Positions 1 through 9,800 of a stretch of DNA of 64,000 bases are shown here, piece by piece; position 1 is the stretch's first letter, and each line of letters starts with the position of its first letter. The notes under the pieces were generated by a model. It saw only the letters and a list, made by a program, of their open reading frames with translations, had not been told where the DNA came from and did no database searches. The stretch is from Candidatus Woesearchaeota archaeon (GTDB lineage Archaea > Nanobdellota > Nanobdellia > Woesearchaeales > JACPJR01). The position numbers were made by a program, and so were the translations under genes. Where the stretch lies: assembly GCA_016187565.1 (NCBI GenBank), contig JACPJR010000004.1:1-64000 (forward strand), read 5' to 3'.

Positions 1-139
1 GGTGATGGAAAGTTTATGGGTTCAGTTGGACACATCACTCTAGAGAAAGCAAAAGAATACGTAAAAAATCACGAGACTCATGACGCCAAAGACTTACTGA
101 CTAGGAATCCCCACCATTTATGGTTGGGGAGGACGTCAA
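1..139 (+). mobile_element. Right end of an IS200/IS605-family insertion sequence
   Basis: The end has the family's hallmarks: an imperfect hairpin with a single unpaired T (arms CCCCACCA 109-116 and TGGTTGGGG 121-129, loop TTTA), followed by GGACG and a terminal TCAA at 136-139. Right ends of this family are cut after a short tetranucleotide (TCAA in IS608), and the bulged base is a recognition feature for TnpA. The left end is outside the window. The boundary at 139 is inferred by analogy with IS608. Confidence 0.65.
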
Positions 140-177
140 TTTTTAAACTGATTGAATTCGATGGAATTAAAACCTAA
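1..177 (+). CDS. tnpA: IS200/IS605-type Y1 transposase TnpA, C-terminal fragment
   Basis: An open frame enters from the left edge and ends at TAA 175-177, giving 58 visible codons. The stretch GSVGHITLEKAKEYVKNH resembles the C-terminal helix of IS200/IS605 HUH-Y1 transposases, where the Tyr (here in KEYVKNH) is the nucleophile that cuts single-stranded DNA. The HUH motif lies outside the window. The frame runs through the terminal hairpin of the element and about 12 codons into flanking DNA, so the stop codon is host-derived. No tnpB is seen between this gene and the element end, which suggests a TnpA-only element. Identification rests on this short tail plus the hairpin. Confidence 0.65.
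   Translation, partial: GDGKFMGSVGHITLEKAKEYVKNHETHDAKDLLTRNPHHLWLGRTSIFKLIEFDGIKT
109..129 (+). repeat. IS right-end hairpin with bulged T
   Basis: CCCCACCA / TTTA / TGGTTGGGG forms an 8-bp stem with one unpaired T on the 3' arm. This matches the imperfect subterminal hairpins bound by HUH-Y1 transposases. Confidence 0.7.
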
Positions 178-510
178 CTTCCTCTGCTTACTTTCGTCAA
201 CCCCTTTATCCAATACTTTTAATCTGGTGCAGATTATCATCCTGAACTTTGGAATGCCGTGAGCAGAAACACTCTTCCCAATACTAAGCCTCTCCGCCAA
301 AGCAAAGCTTTCCTTATGTGATTTCAAGACAGTAAACTTAAGCTCATCTTCATCTCTCTTCACAGTAAGAGTAATATTTCCTTTCTTGGTTGTTCCTTTA
401 GCAACAACCTTGCCTTTCAATCGTAAGCGTTTCTTAAATTCCTTAATCTTCTTTTCCATCCTAGCCATTTCCGTAAGCTTATTGATAAGAGTCTTATCTA
501 TCATATTCAT
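136..510 (-). CDS. Small basic protein, possible OB-fold nucleic-acid binder, clipped at the C-terminus by the IS
   Basis: 124 codons; not recognised as a named family. The first 28 residues form a charged helix rich in Lys and Arg. Residues about 30-95 alternate beta-strand-like stretches (KGKVVAKG, GNITLTVKR, ELKFTVLKS, MIICTRLKVLD) in a pattern resembling a small OB fold, which is inference. ATG 510 is given; ATG 504 is equally possible and better spaced from the SD-like GAGAGG. The stop codon is the TGA made by the terminal TCAA of the neighbouring insertion sequence, so the last residues may have been changed by the insertion. Confidence 0.6.
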   Translation of the reverse strand: MNMIDKTLINKLTEMARMEKKIKEFKKRLRLKGKVVAKGTTKKGNITLTVKRDEDELKFTVLKSHKESFALAERLSIGKSVSAHGIPKFRMIICTRLKVLDKGVDESKQRKLGFNSIEFNQFKN

Positions 511-579
511 AATCCTCTCTCAAGCATCATTGATATCTTTTCACAAATACCCATTTGTTTGGCATTCTATTCAAAAAAA

Positions 580-1005
580 CTACTTACCTTTTTTCTCTTT
601 TGGTTTCGATTGCACTGACCGGACATACACGGCAATGATAAAATCAGCATGGAGATGGGCGTCATTAAGGTAAGCGTTGATGAGCTGCGTCAGAAGGATA
701 ATAGCAATAAATAATAAGGATGAGCCAAGGATTCCTGAGAACAGTGCAATCCAGTTAATAATCTCTTTGACAAAGGCTATATTGCCAAAAATAAGAGAAA
801 ACAGAGAGATATACAGCAGAATATAACAAATAACTCTTGCAATGAACAAACGATTGACTTTCTTTCGTATTATGGTGAATTCTTTAAGATGCTGTTCAAA
901 CTCATCTTTTAATTCAGAAGGACAATCTTTCTTGAGTTGATCAACCATCGGTTCGAGTTTCTTCCAGATTCTCTCGACGATATTGAGGGTGGAAAATACT
1001 TTCAT
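580..1005 (-). CDS. Hypothetical membrane protein
   Basis: 141 residues, family not recognised. An N-terminal cytoplasmic-looking amphipathic region (about residues 1-50, with ELKDEFEQHLKEF) is followed by hydrophobic segments at about 54-75, 80-98 and 95-115, then a basic tail ending PKEKKGK. The layout suggests two or three membrane passes with a soluble helical N-terminus. It is transcribed away from the lipoprotein gene at 1158, with about 150 nt of shared upstream DNA. No catalytic motif is visible. Confidence 0.6.
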   Translation of the reverse strand: MKVFSTLNIVERIWKKLEPMVDQLKKDCPSELKDEFEQHLKEFTIIRKKVNRLFIARVICYILLYISLFSLIFGNIAFVKEIINWIALFSGILGSSLLFIAIILLTQLINAYLNDAHLHADFIIAVYVRSVQSKPKEKKGK

Positions 1006-1093
1006 TGACTGGAGAAGGATGTTGTCCTATAAAAAGCTAACTTTGTTATTTTATTGGCGTCTAATTCAGGGATAGTTACGGACGGGAAGAAAC

Positions 1094-1105
1094 TTTTTTA
1101 AATAT
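1094..1105 (+). promoter_or_regulatory. Archaeal TATA box for the lipoprotein gene at 1158
   Basis: The stretch TTTTTAAATATA lies about 55-60 nt upstream of the ATG at 1158, which also has a purine-rich SD-like sequence (AGGAG at 1141 and GAGGGG just before the ATG). A short untranslated leader is therefore expected. Confidence 0.45.
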
Positions 1106-1157
1106 ACGTCTCCTTTACTCTATTTTATCTTTATTTTGTCAGGAGAACGTGAGGGGA

Positions 1158-2444
1158 ATGAAAAGTTTACGTCGACTTTTTACTGCTGGAATGGGCTTAG
1201 CGATTGCTGGATGTTCTCATATTCAACCTGTGACGATGAGGTACGTACCAGAAGAACCGGTGCCACGTACCTTGGAGCAGGTCATTACTGAGGATTATGC
1301 TGTCCGTTTAGAGGGGAATTTTACCGAGGAAGAGCTTGTTGCAATGCAATATGCCCTCGATGCGTATCTTGGAGTTATTGATTACCGACAGATTGGTGGA
1401 ACAGATCTGATTCTCCAGAAGCGTCAGCCATTTTTGACCTTGCAGGAACGGACCGAGATAACAAGTGATGTTGAGCAGAGCATTGCTTCTCTACAGAGGA
1501 GACATCTCTCCTATCGTCGACAGTTGGAACCAGTCTTAAATAGATATGGGTTAGGAGAGTATCGTTTTGAAAGACATGATACGAGCAGCGAACAGAGTAT
1601 TCGCTCTGCGTATGAGGCACTTGGAAGACTCTTAGTAGGAAAGCGTACTACCTTTCGCTTAGGCTATTTGCAAGCACCAGCTGAATGTGTGGATATTATT
1701 ACCCTCGTCCCTCTGGATAATGTTTTGGAATATGGTAATGATTTTCCTTGGTCTCCAAGGTCATATCAAGCAATTGTTGTTCATGAGATGACGCATGCCT
1801 TTACGCTCGATCCGGATCTTAGTCATGCAACTGCTCCCTTGCTCACTGATTTTAGACAGATTGATGGAGAAGTTGATGACCGAAAAAAGAAGGATCCGGC
1901 ATTTGATGTTCGTGTGGGTTATGTTAGTGACTATGCCCACTTTCAAGATGATCTTCCGCGCTTACAAGAAGATTACAACCGTGTTCAGAATATGGAATAC
2001 ATCGAGCCTGCGTTAGAAACAATCATACGTTTAGCTAGTCAAAGAAATGATCCCCATGCTTTAAAACTCGCTAGGAACTATCTGGGTGTGTTAGAAGAAT
2101 ACCATCATTTACAACAAGAGGTTGCAACCTTTCTCGCTTCTACGGTTAAAACAGTAACTATTGAAGTTGAAAAAAAATGGGAAGATCTTGCTGAAACTGG
2201 ACAGTATTATGTGTTAGGAGAAGACAGCGGTATTGTTGTAGATCAGGAACAATGGAGTGAACCGTACATCCCAGCAAAGCTTGCTGCATTTGATCGTTTT
2301 TTTGATGCATTGCGATGCTGGAATAGTCATTTACCTGAGCCGAGCCGAGAAGCTTCACCTTTTTTGGAATTTGACAGCAAACCCGCTGTTCTCTATACCA
2401 CTGAGGGACGTATCGAAACATCAACACTGAACACCTCAAAATAA
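1158..2444 (+). CDS. Secreted lipoprotein, putative zinc metalloprotease (HEMTH)
   Basis: 428 residues from ATG 1158; a GTG at 1149 is in frame but too close to the AGGAG. The N-terminus is a lipoprotein signal peptide: basic KSLRR, hydrophobic core, and the lipobox AIAGC, which predicts a diacylglyceryl-Cys anchor outside the membrane. At residues 209-213 lies HEMTH within VVHEMTHAF, a HExxH zincin-type zinc-binding and catalytic signature. The third zinc ligand cannot be assigned by eye. The rest is acidic and helical, with no repeats. It may be a surface peptidase. The substrate is unknown and no neighbour clarifies it. Confidence 0.7.
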   Translation: MKSLRRLFTAGMGLAIAGCSHIQPVTMRYVPEEPVPRTLEQVITEDYAVRLEGNFTEEELVAMQYALDAYLGVIDYRQIGGTDLILQKRQPFLTLQERTEITSDVEQSIASLQRRHLSYRRQLEPVLNRYGLGEYRFERHDTSSEQSIRSAYEALGRLLVGKRTTFRLGYLQAPAECVDIITLVPLDNVLEYGNDFPWSPRSYQAIVVHEMTHAFTLDPDLSHATAPLLTDFRQIDGEVDDRKKKDPAFDVRVGYVSDYAHFQDDLPRLQEDYNRVQNMEYIEPALETIIRLASQRNDPHALKLARNYLGVLEEYHHLQQEVATFLASTVKTVTIEVEKKWEDLAETGQYYVLGEDSGIVVDQEQWSEPYIPAKLAAFDRFFDALRCWNSHLPEPSREASPFLEFDSKPAVLYTTEGRIETSTLNTSK

Positions 2445-2482
2445 CCTACGGTGTATTTCTTTTTTCCTTTGTGATACGAATG

Positions 2483-2490
2483 TTTAAAAA
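2483..2490 (+). promoter_or_regulatory. TATA box placing a leaderless start at 2516
   Basis: TTTAAAAA lies 26-33 nt upstream of ATG 2516, the spacing expected for an archaeal leaderless transcript. AAAGGAG also sits directly before the ATG but is too close for normal SD pairing. Confidence 0.45.
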
Positions 2491-2515
2491 TGCTATGGTT
2501 TTCTCATAAAGGAGT

Positions 2516-3799
2516 ATGCTTTCCTATGATGATTTATTGTTCGAAGAACAGCACGATGGAATGATACGCGTACAAATCTATAACTTCTTTTTTAGAGATA
2601 TCTCTCGTGAAGAACTAGCTGAACGTGTAGGAACCTTTCGTATCCATGATAAAAAAATCATTGTTGAGAATCGTGACCCTGTACGTGTCCAAAATAAATT
2701 TATGCAATTTTTCCGTCGTTATAAAAAGGACCTTGTCTATACATTAAATCAGAACCCTGCTATCTATGTAGATGAAGATTTGGGTCTACCACTCGTTGGA
2801 CTAAACTTTTTGGGGATTGTCGATAAAGGATCAGAGATTCTGGAACTAAAGCCTATTACGAATTGTAATGCAAATTGTGTTTTTTGTTCGGTCAATGAAG
2901 GGCCAAGCTCAAATAAGCAGATTGATTTTGTGGTTGATAAAGATTATCTCGTGGCAGAAACAAAAGCACTCTTAACCTACAAAGGAACAAGAGGCATGAG
3001 TTTATGGATTAATCCTCATGGCGAACCAACCTTGTATGCCAAACTTGCTGGGCTTTGCAGCGATCTGCTGGGGAATGAATATGTGAAGGATATCCACATC
3101 ATTACCAATGGCATGCTTCTCACCAAAAACCTGGTCGATGAGCTTGACGCTCTTGCTTCTTTAGAAGGAAAGCCGATACATATTTCAGCGTCTCTGTCAG
3201 GATTACGACAGCAAAAAGAGGAATCTTCACGTTTCAATAAAGAAGGCTTACCTTTAGCAAAGCTGATGATGGGAAAAACCTATCATGTTGATCTTGTGCT
3301 CAAGAACCTTGGCTACGCATGCCAGAAATTGCCGATAACCATAACACCTGTTTTTGTGCATGGTATGAATGATGATGAAATGAAGAACATTATCCAATTA
3401 GCTCAAGTATTATCAAAAGGAAAAAACGTGCGCCACGAAGTAAAGGTTATGATTCAGAAGTTCTGCAAAAATAAGCGAGGCAGAAATCCGGTTAAAGAAC
3501 AATCATGGGAAGAATTCTTTAGTATTCTGAAGAACCTTGAAGGTGAAACAGGCACGCAACTCCTACATCCGTTAGGAAAGATTCTCAGGACAAAAGAATT
3601 ACCTGTATTGTGTAAAAAGCATGACAGGATCCAGGTAAAAATCCTCTGTCCAGGAAGATATCACGCTGATCGTCTTGGTGTGTTGGAAACTCCACAAGGA
3701 GATCGAGCAGTTACTCTTGTCGGATGTCATGCTGATAAGGGGTTGGTAAAGGCTGTCGTAGTACAAAGCAAGTATTCGATGATTCTGGCAAAGACTTAA
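2516..3799 (+). CDS. Radical SAM protein, COG2100-like
   Basis: 427 residues. The cluster motif CNANCVFC (Cys117, Cys121, Cys124) is the CxxxCxxC that binds the SAM-reactive 4Fe-4S cluster. It is followed by the acidic loop VNEGPSS and a glycine-rich stretch around residues 165-180, as in the radical SAM TIM barrel. Residues 1-100 form a separate N-terminal domain. The last 60 residues (after KILCPGRY) look like a small beta-rich appended domain, possibly TRAM-like. The layout matches the archaeal COG2100 group, whose substrate is not established as far as I know. Convergent with the giant surface protein gene, one nucleotide apart. Confidence 0.8.
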   Translation: MLSYDDLLFEEQHDGMIRVQIYNFFFRDISREELAERVGTFRIHDKKIIVENRDPVRVQNKFMQFFRRYKKDLVYTLNQNPAIYVDEDLGLPLVGLNFLGIVDKGSEILELKPITNCNANCVFCSVNEGPSSNKQIDFVVDKDYLVAETKALLTYKGTRGMSLWINPHGEPTLYAKLAGLCSDLLGNEYVKDIHIITNGMLLTKNLVDELDALASLEGKPIHISASLSGLRQQKEESSRFNKEGLPLAKLMMGKTYHVDLVLKNLGYACQKLPITITPVFVHGMNDDEMKNIIQLAQVLSKGKNVRHEVKVMIQKFCKNKRGRNPVKEQSWEEFFSILKNLEGETGTQLLHPLGKILRTKELPVLCKKHDRIQVKILCPGRYHADRLGVLETPQGDRAVTLVGCHADKGLVKAVVVQSKYSMILAKT

Positions 3800-3800
3800 A

Positions 3801-6800
3801 TTACGGAAGTACGGTAGGCTTGCTTTTTCGGTATTTATAGTAGATAAAGCACAAAGCCATGATAAAAAAGATTATTGGAATAAAGATAGAAAAAAGATTT
3901 CTTTCTTTTCTTAAAACATTGATGGTTTCGTTTTCACCTTTGCTCATGTTCTCAGGACTTGGAGTAAACTGAGAAAGATCATCCAGCTGAGGAACTTCAC
4001 TCTTATCTGACTCCAGTGGTAGGTCAAGTCCTGTCTTATTAGCGATGAGTGTTAAGGGCTCTGTCCTAAGCGTTATGGCGAAATAGGAAAATCCAGGAGT
4101 CATTGCAGCATAATAGGCATATGTTTCATCACTGTTTTTTTGTACAGTAGCTACGTCCTCCCAGCGTTTATTATCTTCATTAAATCGGAGAAGCATAACC
4201 CTTGTACGAGATGCGTCATATGATCGTACAAAGGTACGATTAACACGGAACGATATATCTCCTTGTGAAATGTCTTTATTAATGAGGTTTTTCGTATTAA
4301 CTTTAAAGTAACTGTATGTCAAGGAGGAAGGTTCAGGTAGAGTTTCTGGAAGTGTTGTAACCTTTTGAACCCCGACTTCAACATTGAAAAGATCCTTGTT
4401 TGATCTAAACGAGAGATTAGTAACGTCTGAATCTTTAATACCTAGTGAATATTGCTTACCTGAGGTAATGATATCCCATACGTAAGAATCAGCATTGCTA
4501 AAACTACCACTTCCTCCTCCTCCTCCTCCGCCACCTCCACCATCTGAACTGCATGATTGTTCATTAGACCCAGTGTAAGTTCTTCCGCAGGAATTACTAT
4601 CGATCCACCCATTACACGTCTGCGTGTTGCCACTGCAGCTACTCCACGAATTACAGGACCAGGAAGAGGTACATGAATAATTTATCTGCCTTACTCCGGA
4701 ATGTCCTAAACCAGTGACCCAGAAAGAGTCAGTGGTATTTTCATAACTGCAAAAATATCCTGCATGATTTGTTCCATCGCACGTAACTTTTCTTTCGTCC
4801 GATTGGTTACAGCCAAAACTAACAAAATCAAGAGAAACTATCTCTGCATCTTTAATACAAATGCCGGTTGCAATAGAAGTTTTATTTTTCAGTGTGAACG
4901 TTTTCCTTCCATTGGTAAGGTTAACCCCATATATCAGAAGTCCCGTGTAATTATCAGAAAATTCTCGTTCTTCTATCTTTATTTGTGTTAGATCAAGAGG
5001 AATACCAGGAGTGAAATTATAGGTAAAATTAATTAAATTAATTAAAGGTCTATCCGCCTCTCTGAAAACAACATCAAGAGGTCCTGTTAGATTTCTTCTT
5101 AGGTCAGAAGATCCATTAACCTGTATTTCAAGATTGGGTATATTTGTCGTAATGTGGTGTACTTCTCCCATCAAAGAATCATTGCTATCTAAAATACCAT
5201 CATTGTCGTCGTCTTCATCAAGGTAGTCTGGAAGTAAATCGTTGTCACTATCCTTAAAAGCGGTTGTAAAAGAGGTATTATAACCCCCAATGAGTTTGTT
5301 CTCGTATACGTCAGTAATAGTATCAGATAATGCAACAGTGTAGGTCATATTCTCAAGAAGCGTGAGGTAGGGATCAAAGATGACGGTTTTTTCTTCATTC
5401 ATAAACGTATACGATCCAAGTACATCAATGTGGTTTGATTCATTCCCATACCTTACCCTAAAACTTTCAGTTGTTATTGTATCCTCCTTGATGCTCGTAG
5501 AGAAATCTATAGTAATAGTAGTATAAGGCCATACGTCTCTCGAGTTATTTGACGGAGAGATATAGGTTACATTCACTGTTGGCATGTCTTCAGAGGAAGC
5601 GGTCGTAAAAGAAGAGGAGTAATTTGTCGAAAGGTGATTCCCGGATATATCCGTAATTCCGTCCAGAATTGTAACTCTATAGGTAGTGTTCTTTAGAAGA
5701 TGGCTTTCTGGTGAAAGGATGATTTTCCTTGAAAGATTCTCGAAGACATATGACCCCGGAATAACTATGTTCTGGCTGTTATTCTGGTAACTGAGCATAA
5801 CTGTCTCATTCGTAACTGTTTGAGGAAGTATTGATTCAGAAAACATAGCGGTTATATTACTCTCTACATCGATACTTTCGCTGTTATTTAGGGGAAATAA
5901 TGACGTGACATTTGGCGGAGTTGTATCAAGACCAAACATGCTTGAAGAAGGAGAAGTTGTCAGAGATCGAATATAATATCCTGGATCAGTCCCTTGCTCA
6001 TATTCTATAATTACCTTGTCTGTCTTTGGATCAATAAGGTATATCTGATCACCATACCAGTTTGCAATGACGATCTCTCCAGAGGGAAGAATGCCTGGCT
6101 TATTGTAGGTAGTTATGTCATAATTATTGTTGGGATAACTACGATATCCTTCTTGTGCATTAATATCAATGATATTTATCCCTGCATACCATTGTGGAAT
6201 CGTTTCATATACTTTGTTTCCATCCTTTGAAAGGATAATCCCTTGCGGATAACCGTAAACCCCAGGAATAAAAGAGTCTATCAAAGATTCATCTGCGGTT
6301 GTATAGAATGACAAACGATGAGGATTATCATGTGCGATTACCAAAAGGCTACCATCAGAGGAAAGTGTTCCACTTACTGGTGCATCAAAGGTTTCGACTG
6401 TTTTTAGTAAAACAAATGATCCAGTAGAATACACAGCAAATCTGTTTCCACTCTCATTGATGACATACAGTTTGTCATTCGTTGGGACAATGTTTGTTCC
6501 AGAATTCTCGATTAAACCTAAACGTTCATAAGGAGGAGTTGCTGAAAAAATATCAATCTGGTTTGTCCAATATCCTCTATTGACAAACGCTTTTGAGCCA
6601 TCAGGGCTAAAAAGAATTCCTGGTACGATCACATCTAGGTAACTCCAATCACCATTAAAGAGTTCAATAAATCCTTTTCTTTCGCCGGTGTTTGGGTCAA
6701 AAATTGAAATACCCTTTCCGAAGTTTGGTGCAAACCACAGCCCGTTGTTGTCTGGTGACACTGTCACCTCTTGTGGATAATATGAGCCTTCACAGCCATA

Positions 6801-9800
6801 ATAGATACTGCCATAGCAATCGTTAATTTGATAGACGGGTTTTTTAAGAAATGGATCTGACGCGACAATAATACCTCTGTATTCATTCGCCGTATATACC
6901 AACGGGTTTGAAGGTCGTTGGCTGTTTTCCAAAACCTCAATTCCCCAACTATTGAGCACATTATTACCTTTATTATCACCACTAAAGGTTTGGACGGTAA
7001 GTGTCCATACTCCTTGTGTATTTTCTCCTGCGAGCATGGAAAATGGCCGTGATCCTGCATAGGTAGCAAAGGTTTCAAATGGATAATAATCAATACCAAT
7101 CCATCCGTCTATTCCTTTAATAAAATCAAGAGTACAACCTTTTCCGCAATCATAATTCTCAGCAATAGGAATAAATTCAAGTATGGGGATAACTTTTCCT
7201 GATGGTGTTGTAAGACTGATGTTCATATTTCCAGTAGAGTAATACGAAAAGTTGAGATAGACAAAAAGATCAGAAATATACAGCTCGTCGGAAACTTCAA
7301 TCGTATCGTTCATTTTGGAGTATGAAGCTAAAGGTACCACAGGATTTCGCTTATATTCTCTACTTATTTCAAACCCATTTGAGAGTACGGCTGTTTGGTT
7401 ATCCGGGTTGATAACTTTTACGTCATAGAGACCCTGTTCTAAGTACGGAACAGTAAAGCTCAGTTCACGAGAAGAGAGAAGCAGGACATCGGTAACTCTA
7501 TAATCACCGATAGAGACCAGAGGTTGGTCATAGAAAAAAGAACCACGAAGGACAACAGGTCTGCCTTGAGGGCCATGTGATGGATCTGGACCTTCGAGTA
7601 CCGGTGCTAATGGATTACCGGTGTATTCAAAAGCATTATTAAGTATAAATGTCCACGTCATTGATTGCCCGGGTTGATTCTTAACGGTGATGCTGACATT
7701 CCCCACAATATTATTCGGTGCAATGGCAGTTATTGATCCCTGGCCATTATAAACAATTTCCTCTGCTTCATAGTCGCCAAACCAAACCTCTATATCGGGA
7801 GTAAAGCCTTCTCCAGTAAGCGTAACAGATGTGTCTCCTTGATTGGATCCAGACTGCGGTGAAACCTCTGAAATGTGGAGAGGATTACGTTCAATCCCCA
7901 AGGTATAATAGCCGTATTCTCCAGATAACGGTAGTTTTTCTTCATGATAACGTGAAACATTGATAAAGTACGTACTATCTTCAAGAGGAGTGATGAAAAC
8001 CGAAGATGCCTTGAGGTCATTAGGGTAAACGGTGTTTTTGTAGGTTGCATCATCACTTATGTCGAGAAGATTATAGTTGGCATCATATATTTGTATTACT
8101 GTATCAGCTCCATCATAGAGAGCATGGGTGTAAATAACATATTGCGTATCCTTGTTAAGCACGGTTTGAAAAAGATCATAGTCTCCTGCAGCATAAAATG
8201 TATGTGCCTGCTCTTCACTGGGGAGAATCTGCTTTGCAGTTTCAAAAGTATCATCAGACTCGTACACATCAGCAAAATACTTTATGCCTTCTAAGTCAAA
8301 AATAAATTTTAGGGGATCATCATGGGGATATCCTATTGCTGCCCATCCATCCCAGAACGATTCCATAGTGACGTGTTTTGATCTTATTTCAAAGGTATCT
8401 TGAATGTGTTTAAGTGAATCCCATACATTTTTATCTCCTTCAGGGAAAATATAATCTAATGAATCATCATCACTACCGGGGCTATCATCGCTTGTAGTGG
8501 TCGAATCAACGATGTCATATAACGCTGCTCCGACAGAAACCTCTTGGCCCGCTCCTTGCTCACCAATTCCCTTTCGCCAATCATTATAAGTACAGGCAGG
8601 ATCACCAAAACAGCCGTACCATGTTGTCCGATTAGAAATGCCATTTGATTCTATATAATATGCAGGATCTTTGTAATACTCTGATTGAGTAAGTCCTTTG
8701 TACGCGCGAACAGCAGCAGAGATATACGTCGCAATGCCTTCAGTATACGCTAATCGAATGTCCCATTGACCAGAAAAACCATGGCCTCCGTAAAAATCTT
8801 CATATTGTGAATATTGATGGGTTAGGTAATGACCGGTCTCATGTAAAATAACGGTGTCATCGTAACTGTCATCATCACTACCAATGTCTCCTTTAAGATA
8901 AACATTACCGTTGACATCATAATATTTTCCATCGGTGCGGCCAATGTCCCAATAGTAGGTAAGTCTCTGTGGGGCAGGCTCTGTTTCACCAATTGCTTTA
9001 AGATAATCTTCAACATCTTTTGCAACATCCAAAATGTTAAATGCTCTGGAAGCGTTGGTGCTAAACTCTGCTAACACTGGCTGGTCGGTGAAATTGATGT
9101 TTTCCGTAGGCTGATGATACAAATAGTCAACACCAATAGCATGCGTTGCATTAGCTACTTTATCGAAAACAAGAGGATTGAGAAGTTCTGGGGATTGCAT
9201 GGTGTCAGCAAAAACAACAATACTGAGGTTTCGTACTAATGTATCATACATGCCTATCTCGAATTGACCATCATTGTCAGTTGACGTAAGAGCAAGGATC
9301 TCTCCTGTGTCTTTATCAAAAACAGTAACATCAGCTCGTCGTATTGGGCGTGGAACATTTTCGTAAAAAGAGTATCGGTCAAAAAGTCTATCTTCATAGA
9401 GGAAGGTTCCAGCAACAATGTAATTGAAGTCACCCTCATCTCCCTGATTTAAACCAGCTCCCTCAGGGCTATCCATTCCTTCAAGGGTACGTGGCACAGG
9501 ATTCTGTTGGAGCTGTACCCCCAGAGATACCATATATCGTCTACCAGAGCTATCAAAGAGTACAGAAGGTTTGTTATAAGGCAATGCTTGGAGAATGTCC
9601 ATGGTCGGGTTAAGTATTTTTCGTCGTTCTAGCAAGAAACCATTCTTTACATGAACAGAAACCCCCACTTCCCTTGGGTTGATCTCTTCTGGAATCGTGA
9701 TCTTAACCCTAAATGAACGGGCAGATCCTTCTTCCAGATTAAAGGACATTTCAGGCTCTCCTTCATTAATAGCATAGGTGTTAGGCAAATAAAAGTTAAT

